Below, piece by piece: positions 1-5,747 of a stretch of DNA of 5,747 bases. Within the stretch, counting starts at the first letter, position 1. Every line of letters begins with the position of its first letter. Source of the DNA: UCB3 sp964415605. GTDB taxonomy: Bacteria; Chloroflexota; Anaerolineae; Epilineales; Epilineaceae. The notes beneath the pieces were generated by a model, which worked only from the letters and a program-made list of their open reading frames with translations, was not told the DNA's origin and made no database searches. Where the stretch lies: the NCBI GenBank assembly GCA_964415605.1, contig CAYQBA010000240.1:1-5747 (forward strand), in the 5' to 3' direction. Position numbers and translations under genes: made by a program.

Positions 1-791
1 GTAAACCAAACCAAACCCCACCCCCTCCCCCTCCTGCCCGGGGACCGCAAACCGTCCCCCAATAGCCCGAAGAACCAGTTGATCCGGCCCGAGGCGCCCC
101 CCCCGCCCGTCGGGTCGTCCGGCGGCGTGGTCCCCGCCCCCCCACCAGGCCGCCCCCGGCCGGCACGCTCCCCGACACGCAGGATGGCGAGCGCGCCGCC
201 CACCGCGCCGATGGCGACGATCAGCCCGCCGTAGTAGTGGGTGTAGAGCAGCGCCGCGCCGGCCAGGCTGTAGGCTCCCCACGCCCGCGCGCCGCCAGTC
301 CGCAGCGCCCGCGCCAGCGCCGCCAGCGCCGCCAGCCCGAGCATCGTCGCCAGCGTGTACATCCTTGCGTCCTGGGCATGCCAGACGTGCAGCGGGTTGA
401 CGGCCAGGAGCAGCGCGGCGACCAGCGCCGCGTCGCGCCCCACAGTCCACCGCGCCAGCGCCGCCGCGAGCGGGACCGCGGCCACACCGAACCACAGCGA
501 CGGGAAGCGCAGGGCAAAGTCCGACGTCCCCGCCGCCCGCAGCCAGAGGTTCAGCCCCGAAAAATACAGCGGCGCGTGCTCCACCGGCAGGTCCGCCAGC
601 ATCTCGCCCAGCGGCATCAAGGCGCGCTCCAGGCTGATCGACTCGTCGCTCCACAACCCCTGGCCGTCCAGGCGCCACGCGCGCAGGGCCAACGCCGCCA
701 GCGTGACGAGCACCAGCCAACGGCGGTCGCGCGCGACCGCCGCCCCCGGCCGCTCCCGACCGCCGCGCTCCGGAAGCACGCCCGAGCCCAT
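1..791 (-). CDS. GT-C membrane glycosyltransferase, family 39 (PMT/ArnT)-like; C-terminus cut off by window edge
   Basis: An open frame runs without a stop from ATG at 791 to the left edge, giving 263 residues. Residues 24-40 form a first membrane segment, followed by an outer loop with the acidic pair D49-E50 in the context LWSDES. That is the position of the catalytic/metal-binding acid in PMT/ArnT-type GT-C enzymes. Further family-like signatures are VEHAPLYF (70-77), LRFPSLWFG (94-102), NPLHVWHAQDARMY (132-145) and HYYGGL (185-190). Hydrophobic stretches lie near 99-112, 119-133, 147-162, 172-184 and 188-204. Such enzymes move a sugar from a polyprenyl-phosphate carrier to a lipid, glycan or protein on the outer face of the membrane; donor and acceptor are unknown here. 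From about residue 204 the protein becomes a Gly/Pro/Arg-rich linker, and the last 25 residues do not look like membrane protein, so a frameshift in the G-runs is possible. The start overlaps the TGA of the upstream gene. Confidence 0.82.
   Translation of the reverse strand, partial: MGSGVLPERGGRERPGAAVARDRRWLVLVTLAALALRAWRLDGQGLWSDESISLERALMPLGEMLADLPVEHAPLYFSGLNLWLRAAGTSDFALRFPSLWFGVAAVPLAAALARWTVGRDAALVAALLLAVNPLHVWHAQDARMYTLATMLGLAALAALARALRTGGARAWGAYSLAGAALLYTHYYGGLIVAIGAVGGALAILRVGERAGRGRPGGGAGTTPPDDPTGGGGASGRINWFFGLLGDGLRSPGRRGRGWGLVWF
16..39 (-). other. Potential G-quadruplex motif on the coding strand
   Basis: The plus strand has C-runs at 16-19, 21-25, 27-31 and 37-39. Read on the minus strand these are G-runs of 3, 5, 5 and 4 separated by loops of 5, 1 and 1 bases, which fits the usual four-run G-quadruplex pattern with very short loops. 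It lies inside the coding strand of the partial glycosyltransferase gene, in its Arg/Gly-rich part. It may simply be a by-product of Gly/Arg codons in a GC-rich genome, and such runs are also prone to sequencing and replication slippage. Confidence 0.5.
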
Positions 792-793
792 CA
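789..793 (-). other. TGATG stop/start overlap (translational coupling)
   Basis: On the minus strand the TGA of the 486-residue membrane protein (793-791) shares its last A with the ATG of the next glycosyltransferase (791-789). No strong Shine-Dalgarno sequence precedes the ATG, only a GCGGGCG-like stretch, so re-initiation by the terminating ribosome is the likely way in. The junction supports co-translation of the two genes and fixes the start of the left-hand gene. Confidence 0.75.
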
Positions 794-2251
794 CGCGCCC
801 GCGGGCATGGCCACGATCCGCTCGATCAGGACCGCGGCGACGTCGCCGGCCAGAAGCACCAGGAAGAGGGCGTTCACGACGTCAAGGAGCGACCACGACG
901 TCACCCGCGGCTCCGCCCGCGGCGGGTTCAGATTGTTCCACGACGGGCGCGGCCACCACCCGCCCGCCACCCACCGCCACGTGGCCAACGGCGACCGCGC
1001 GGCCACGGATGCCGTCACGTACAGCCACGGGAGGAACAGCGCCAGCACGAACCGCGGTCCGTAGTTGATGGGCCCGAACCAGGCGTACAGCCCGAGGTAC
1101 GCCGCGAACGTCGCGGCCGCGAAGGCGGCGCGCGGCCAGGCCGGCCGGTCATTCTCGGTCCGCGCCGCTGCCCAGGTGCGGCTCCCCCGCGCGATCGCGG
1201 CGAGGAGGCCCAGCAGCCCATACGCCAGCACGTACCGATACCAGCCGTAGCTCGTCCGCGCCGTGGCCTCGATCTTCACCAGGCCGTCGGCCAGCCGGCG
1301 CGCGATCTGCCCCGCGTCGTGCTCGCGCAGGTAGCGGCCGAGCGACGGCAGATCTTCCGCCGGCATGTCCGGCCAGCCCCTGCGGTCGCCGTGGGCCTTG
1401 GTGCCGGCCACCACCTCGTCCCAGCCGTCGTACCACATGTAGAAGGTGCTGTTGACGTTGTAGAGCGGGTCGCCGAACACGCGCTGGTTGGCCACGGCGT
1501 ACGGGGCGACGACGCCGGCGAACGACGCGACCACCAGGCAGGGCGCCAGCCAGGCCGCGCGCGATGGACCAGGGCGGTCGCTCGCGCCAGCATGCCGCCG
1601 CCGCAAGGCCGCGACTCCCGCGCACACGGCGTAGATCGCCAGCATCGGCAGCGCCGACGGCTTGAGGAGGTGCGCCAGGCCGAGCACGGCGCCCGCGGCG
1701 ACGGCACGCCAAGCCGAGGGAGACCGGAGCAGGCGATCGAGCTGCACGAAGGCCGCGAAGAACGCGGTGTAGTACAGGAGCTCGGGTTGGACGTAGGCGG
1801 CCTTGAAGACGTAAACCGTGAACGCCGCCGCCACGAACACGCCGAGCGCGCTCGACCACGGCAGCGACCTGAAGAGGATGACGCCGACGACGGCCAGGCC
1901 GGCCAGCGACAAGGCGATGTTCAACCGCTTGCCGAAGGCGAAGAACGCGGCTTCCTCGGCGTCGGGGTCGACGAACGGCGCGAGCAGCCACGGGTAGGCC
2001 GGCCCGCGGGCGCCGTCGGTGAGGTACGCGCCGCCGGTCTTGACGATCTTCTCGGCGAAGTGGTAGTAGGCCGTCTGGTCGTAGGCCTGGAAGTCGGTGT
2101 TGACGAGACGGCCGTGGGCGTCGGCGCGGATCGCGTAGGCCACGGCAAGCAGCGCCGCCAACACGACGGCGGCGACGCGGAGCCGTGTCCGGAGGCGCGC
2201 GTCGATCGAACCGGGCCGGCGAGCGGCGTAGATGGGGTCAGGGTCGGGCAT
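791..2251 (-). CDS. Polytopic GT-C-type membrane glycosyltransferase, 486 residues
   Basis: This is a multi-spanning membrane protein. A charged N-terminus (residues 1-25) is followed by hydrophobic segments near 25-42, 108-126, 133-149, 155-171, 182-210, 232-252, 340-355, 375-391, 398-415 and 455-477. The first outer loop carries TDFQAYDQTAYY (52-63), with D53 or D58 in the place of the catalytic acid of GT-C enzymes. It is followed by RGPAYPWLL (82-90), which resembles the conserved Pro/Tyr stretch of the family. QPELLYY (155-161), a soluble outer loop with FGDPLYNVNSTFYMWYDGWDE (259-279) and NYGPRFVL (396-403) also match the general plan. The clear DE pair of its two neighbours is absent, so it belongs to a different subfamily. 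The ATG at 2251 was chosen because it gives a normal membrane start and a 14-bp overlap with the gene before. The open frame extends 92 codons further, but that part is low-complexity and lies out of frame inside the neighbour. No strong Shine-Dalgarno sequence is seen. Substrate unknown. Confidence 0.8.
   Translation of the reverse strand: MPDPDPIYAARRPGSIDARLRTRLRVAAVVLAALLAVAYAIRADAHGRLVNTDFQAYDQTAYYHFAEKIVKTGGAYLTDGARGPAYPWLLAPFVDPDAEEAAFFAFGKRLNIALSLAGLAVVGVILFRSLPWSSALGVFVAAAFTVYVFKAAYVQPELLYYTAFFAAFVQLDRLLRSPSAWRAVAAGAVLGLAHLLKPSALPMLAIYAVCAGVAALRRRHAGASDRPGPSRAAWLAPCLVVASFAGVVAPYAVANQRVFGDPLYNVNSTFYMWYDGWDEVVAGTKAHGDRRGWPDMPAEDLPSLGRYLREHDAGQIARRLADGLVKIEATARTSYGWYRYVLAYGLLGLLAAIARGSRTWAAARTENDRPAWPRAAFAAATFAAYLGLYAWFGPINYGPRFVLALFLPWLYVTASVAARSPLATWRWVAGGWWPRPSWNNLNPPRAEPRVTSWSLLDVVNALFLVLLAGDVAAVLIERIVAMPAGA
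2238..2251 (-). other. 14-bp overlap of two glycosyltransferase genes (coupling site)
   Basis: The ATG of the 486-residue membrane protein (2251-2249) lies upstream of the TGA (2240-2238) of the 723-residue glycosyltransferase, in another frame. The overlap reads ATGCCCGACCCTGA on the minus strand. An overlap this short, without a good Shine-Dalgarno sequence in front, is typical of translationally coupled operon genes and argues that the two enzymes are made together. Confidence 0.7.
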
Positions 2252-4409
2252 GCGGGGCGATCTCGACCGCCGCGACGTCGGCCGCGGCGTCGTCGTCGCC
2301 GGCGACCGGCAGCCGCTGCAGGCTGCGCCAATCATACCAGCCGGCGCGCAGCACCGCCATCCCGGCGGCGGCGTCCGCGGCGACCGGCAAGGCCACGATC
2401 TGCACGATCCGCTCGCCCGGCCGCCAGCGGTCGGTGGGGTAGCTGTTGTCGAGCGGCGGCCCGTCGAACTGCCCGACGGCGCGCCCGTCGGGCTGCTCGA
2501 GGCGCAGGAAGAGGTTGTGGTCGACACCGGTCGGGGCCCGGGCCTCCCACAGCAGCGTCACGGTCAAGGTCGCCCCCGCCGCCACCACCGGCGGCGCCAG
2601 ACCCACCCCTGCCAGCACGATGCGGTCGCCGAACGACACCGCCGGGTGTGCGGGTCGAACGCCCGGCGGCTGCCAGCCGGCCGGCAGCCGCAGCACGACG
2701 AGGTCGAGCCGGCCGGCGGGCGGCGCGGTGCCGGCGATCATCGCCGCGCCGGTGATCGGCAGGTCGCGCACATCTTCGCGCGCCATCTCCGGCCAGCGGC
2801 GCGCGACGTCGGCCGCCCGGTCGGCCTCGGCGGGGTCGAACAGATAGGCCGTGCCCCGCGCGTCGGTGCCCGCCGGCGGCAGCACGAGCCCGGACGCCGG
2901 GTCGAACGGCCGCAGGCCGGAGCCGACGTTCAGGTAGCGGATCACCGACTGCGCCCACAGCGCCGGCATCGCGTACGCCGGCCCGGCGCCGGCGATGGCC
3001 GCCGCGGCCCGGCCGCGGACGACGGCCGCGGCGTTGAAGGCGGCGGGGACGCGCGGATCCCGGGCGTACCGCCCGAAGTAGTCGGCGGCGGTCCAGGCCG
3101 CGCTGGCGCCGAGCACGCCCGCGACGAGCCACGGACGCCATCCGCGGCCGCGGACCCCTGGGTGCGCCGCCGCGCGCTCGAGGCCCCAGGCCGGCAGGAG
3201 GAACAGCACCGGCCACGTGCCGACCAGCCGCGTGTAGTTCGGCGCGCCGATGCTGAGGAGCGAGGGCGCCAGCGTGACCCCGAGCGCCAGGGCCAGCAGC
3301 ACCGCCGCGCTCTGGGCCGTCGGGCCGCGGCGGCCGGCGAGGTCGCGCGCCAGGAGCGCCGCGCCGAGCAGGCAGAACGCCCCGACGAGCGGGTCGAACA
3401 CCGGCCGGCCGCGCCGGTTGTGCGACCACGACCGATCGCCCTCCCACAGCGCCATGCCGAGCAGCCGCCAGGCGTTCGTCGCCAGCGCCGTCGCCGGCGG
3501 GTCGTCCTCGACCGCCGGGTTGAAGATCGACACGATGGCCGAGCGATGGGTCAGGTCGTCGACGTGGCGCGCGAAGTACGCGGCCTGCGGCAGCGCGAGG
3601 ACGGCGGCGGTGACCAGGCACACGGCGGCCAGCGCCAGCGGCCGCCGGTCGCGCCGCCGCCACGCCAGCCAGACGGCCGAGCCGGCGACGACGACGACGA
3701 GCAGCCGGCCGACGAGGTGGCTGTACATCGCGGCGGCGATGACGGCGCCGGCGAGCGCCGCGGCCGCGTACGCCGCCCGGGCGGGGCGGGGCGCGCCGGC
3801 TTGGTGGTCGACCGCGACGCGATCGGTCCCGTTCGGGCCGGCGTGCCCGGCCGTCCCGCGTCCGGCGGGGGGAGGTTCACCGGCATCGCGTCCGGCGGTC
3901 CCATGCTCACTCGACGCGACCACCCCACCATCCCCGCCAACCGCCCCGACCGCCCGCCACCACGCCGCCAGCGCCAGCGCGACGAGCGGCGGCAGCAGCA
4001 CGGCCTCGATGGCGTAGCGCGACTGCGCGACCGGCCAGAACGTCGTGGCGGCGATGGCCGCCGCGACGAGCGCCGTGGCCCGGGGGCGGGGGAGCGGCAG
4101 GACGCGGCAGAAGACGTACTGCGCGGGGATCATCAGCCAGCCGGCGAGGGCGGCGGTCAGGCGGGCGGTGGCGATCGACGGGCCCAGCACGGCCTGGAGC
4201 ACCGCCATCCCGTACATGAACAGGGGCTCGCGCCCGTTGTTGCCCGGCAGGAAGACCGGGCGCCAGCCGTCGCGGATCGCCAGCGCGTCCAGCGCGTTGT
4301 GGGCCTCGTCGGGATGGAAGCCGAACGGGACGTCGCCGATGCGGTACAGCCGCAGCGCCGCCCCGGCGACGAGGATCGCGCCGAGCGCCACCCGCCGGTC
4401 GAGGCGCAT
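2238..4409 (-). CDS. GT-C glycosyltransferase (family 39, ArnT/PMT-like) with C-terminal beta-sandwich-type domain, 723 residues
   Basis: An N-terminal membrane half (about residues 7-445) is followed by a soluble C-terminal half. The first membrane segment (7-23) leads into an outer loop with FHPDEAHNALDAL (31-43), whose D34-E35 match the catalytic acid pair of PMT/ArnT enzymes. GREPLFMY (59-66) and SRYAIEA (130-136) are further family signatures. Hydrophobic segments recur near 85-103, 111-125, 134-152, 213-229, 232-250, 257-278, 341-355, 367-384, 397-410 and 427-441. Residues 155-210 are a Gly/Pro/Ala-rich linker. Residues 590-700 (FGDRIVLAGV, LLWEA, YPTDRW, GWYD) have the alternating pattern of a beta-sandwich which, as I recall it, follows GT39 domains in Chloroflexota. 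It may bind glycan. The enzyme should transfer sugar from a polyprenyl-phosphate donor on the outer membrane face; substrates unknown. ATG at 4409 is the only start in the frame after the protease stop, 22 bp away, and lacks a clear Shine-Dalgarno sequence. Confidence 0.88.
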   Translation of the reverse strand: MRLDRRVALGAILVAGAALRLYRIGDVPFGFHPDEAHNALDALAIRDGWRPVFLPGNNGREPLFMYGMAVLQAVLGPSIATARLTAALAGWLMIPAQYVFCRVLPLPRPRATALVAAAIAATTFWPVAQSRYAIEAVLLPPLVALALAAWWRAVGAVGGDGGVVASSEHGTAGRDAGEPPPAGRGTAGHAGPNGTDRVAVDHQAGAPRPARAAYAAAALAGAVIAAAMYSHLVGRLLVVVVAGSAVWLAWRRRDRRPLALAAVCLVTAAVLALPQAAYFARHVDDLTHRSAIVSIFNPAVEDDPPATALATNAWRLLGMALWEGDRSWSHNRRGRPVFDPLVGAFCLLGAALLARDLAGRRGPTAQSAAVLLALALGVTLAPSLLSIGAPNYTRLVGTWPVLFLLPAWGLERAAAHPGVRGRGWRPWLVAGVLGASAAWTAADYFGRYARDPRVPAAFNAAAVVRGRAAAAIAGAGPAYAMPALWAQSVIRYLNVGSGLRPFDPASGLVLPPAGTDARGTAYLFDPAEADRAADVARRWPEMAREDVRDLPITGAAMIAGTAPPAGRLDLVVLRLPAGWQPPGVRPAHPAVSFGDRIVLAGVGLAPPVVAAGATLTVTLLWEARAPTGVDHNLFLRLEQPDGRAVGQFDGPPLDNSYPTDRWRPGERIVQIVALPVAADAAAGMAVLRAGWYDWRSLQRLPVAGDDDAAADVAAVEIAPHARP
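3857..3898 (-). repeat. Two in-frame 12-bp direct repeats in the linker of the 723-residue glycosyltransferase
   Basis: The 12-mer CGCGTCCGGCGG (plus strand) occurs at 3857-3868 and again at 3887-3898. The offset is 30 bp, exactly ten codons, and both copies encode Ala-Gly-Arg in the same frame. They sit in the Gly/Pro-rich linker (residues 155-210). This suggests the linker grew partly by a small tandem duplication, though chance is not excluded in such GC-rich low-complexity DNA. Confidence 0.4.
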
Positions 4410-4431
4410 CGGGCCGCGTCGGGCGATGGCG

Positions 4432-5548
<1,117 letters not shown>

Positions 5549-5550
<2 letters not shown>

Positions 5551-5747
5551 GGTCTGGCCGTTCTCCCTGTGGCGCAAGGAGAAGCCCAATCAGGTCTCCA
5601 CGGCTTCGGTCGGGTTGTTCAAGGCCAAGTACGCGAGCTTTCGCGACCTCCTGGAGTCCAACTCCGAGCTGCTGCAGATTATCTCCGACATGCAGGAGAA
5701 GCTCGCCGGCGAGGAGGTCTTCGGCATGGCCTACGTCCACACCCAGG
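5549..5747 (+). CDS. Probable PEP/pyruvate-binding-domain protein (PPDK/PEP synthase N-domain type), N-terminal 66 residues only
   Basis: The frame from ATG 5549 is open to the right edge. After a short basic start (MVWPFSLWRKEKP) comes an amphipathic helical stretch: FKAKYASFRDLL (24-35), ESNSELLQIISDMQEKL (36-52) and then FGMAYVHTQ (58-66). The order of an F-x3-Y-x2-F helix, a Leu-rich helix with an Asn, and a final aromatic-Gly-x-x-Tyr motif is what I recall at the beginning of stand-alone proteins with the PEP/pyruvate-binding domain of pyruvate phosphate dikinase. In those, this region precedes the ATP-grasp-like fold. The catalytic parts are outside the window, so the call rests on the N-terminus alone. 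G+C is visibly lower than in the genes to the left. A good ribosome-binding site supports the ATG; TTG at codon 23 is a possible alternative start. It is divergent from the protease with no intergenic space. Confidence 0.55.
5561..5568 (-). promoter_or_regulatory. Possible ribosome-binding site of the HtrA-like protease gene
   Basis: On the minus strand AGGGAGAA lies ten bases upstream of the protease ATG at 5550. The spacing of the GGAG core, 12 bases, is somewhat long, so the match is moderate. It lies inside codons 5-7 of the divergent plus-strand gene, so the leader of each gene must be transcribed through the other gene's coding sequence. Confidence 0.45.

Noticed and set aside
2252..2527. 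Upstream extension of the 486-residue membrane protein by 92 codons
   Set aside because: The extension is Ser/Thr/Arg/Pro-rich out-of-frame reading of the neighbouring gene. The ATG at 2251 gives a normal membrane N-terminus and a typical operon overlap.
1319..2755. Long plus-strand open frame (478 codons) spanning two minus-strand genes
   Set aside because: The translation is dominated by Arg, Ala and Gly repeats and it spans the junction of two convincing genes; it is an antisense shadow.
4410..4431. The 22-bp gap between protease and large glycosyltransferase as terminator or promoter
   Set aside because: It has no hairpin with a T-run, no promoter-like hexamers and no clear Shine-Dalgarno sequence; it is best seen as an intra-operon spacer.
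5587..5589. TTG start for the protease
   Set aside because: It adds only 13 polar residues with no export signal, has no better ribosome-binding site, and lies deeper inside the divergent gene; ATG at 5550 is preferred.
5590..5640. Possible sigma-70 -35 element (TTGAAC on the minus strand) for the protease operon
   Set aside because: No acceptable -10 hexamer lies 16-18 bp away, so a promoter cannot be supported.

Overview
This is a very GC-rich bacterial window, above 70% G+C by eye, with almost no non-coding DNA. It holds four genes on the minus strand, read from right to left, and the beginning of one divergent gene on the plus strand at the right edge. The best guess for the source is Chloroflexota or another high-GC environmental lineage. 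The reasons are an ArnT/PMT-like glycosyltransferase with a C-terminal beta-sandwich of a type I associate with Chloroflexota, the wording of the S1C protease, and a PEP/pyruvate-binding-type N-terminus. This placement comes from family recollection, not from a search.

Right to left: 5549-5747 (+) encodes the first 66 residues of a probable PEP/pyruvate-binding-domain protein. Its ATG overlaps, in the 4-bp palindrome CATG, the ATG of a minus-strand HtrA/DegQ-like (S1C) serine protease at 4432-5550. The protease has a complete His-Asp-Ser triad and one PDZ domain but no visible signal peptide or membrane anchor. After a 22-bp gap comes a 723-residue GT-C (family 39-like) membrane glycosyltransferase with an added C-terminal domain (2238-4409). 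It overlaps by 14 bp a second, shorter GT-C-type membrane protein of 486 residues (791-2251). That gene's TGA overlaps by 1 bp (TGATG) the start of a third GT-C protein (1-791), which runs off the left edge.

The four minus-strand genes look like one transcription unit with translational coupling. The three membrane enzymes probably use polyprenyl-phosphate-linked sugars to glycosylate lipids, glycans or proteins on the outer face of the membrane. The acceptor cannot be told from the sequence. The protease at the head of the unit may share only transcription with them, or may act in envelope quality control.

The strongest points for a second look are the overlapping divergent starts, with each ribosome-binding site lying inside the other gene, and the apparently anchorless HtrA. 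Next are the Gly/Pro-rich loops with relaxed codon usage that recur in all three glycosyltransferases, and the G-run/G-quadruplex-prone sequence at the left end. I found no RNA genes, mobile elements, CRISPR arrays, rho-independent terminators or recognisable promoters. No gene-free stretch exceeds 22 bp.
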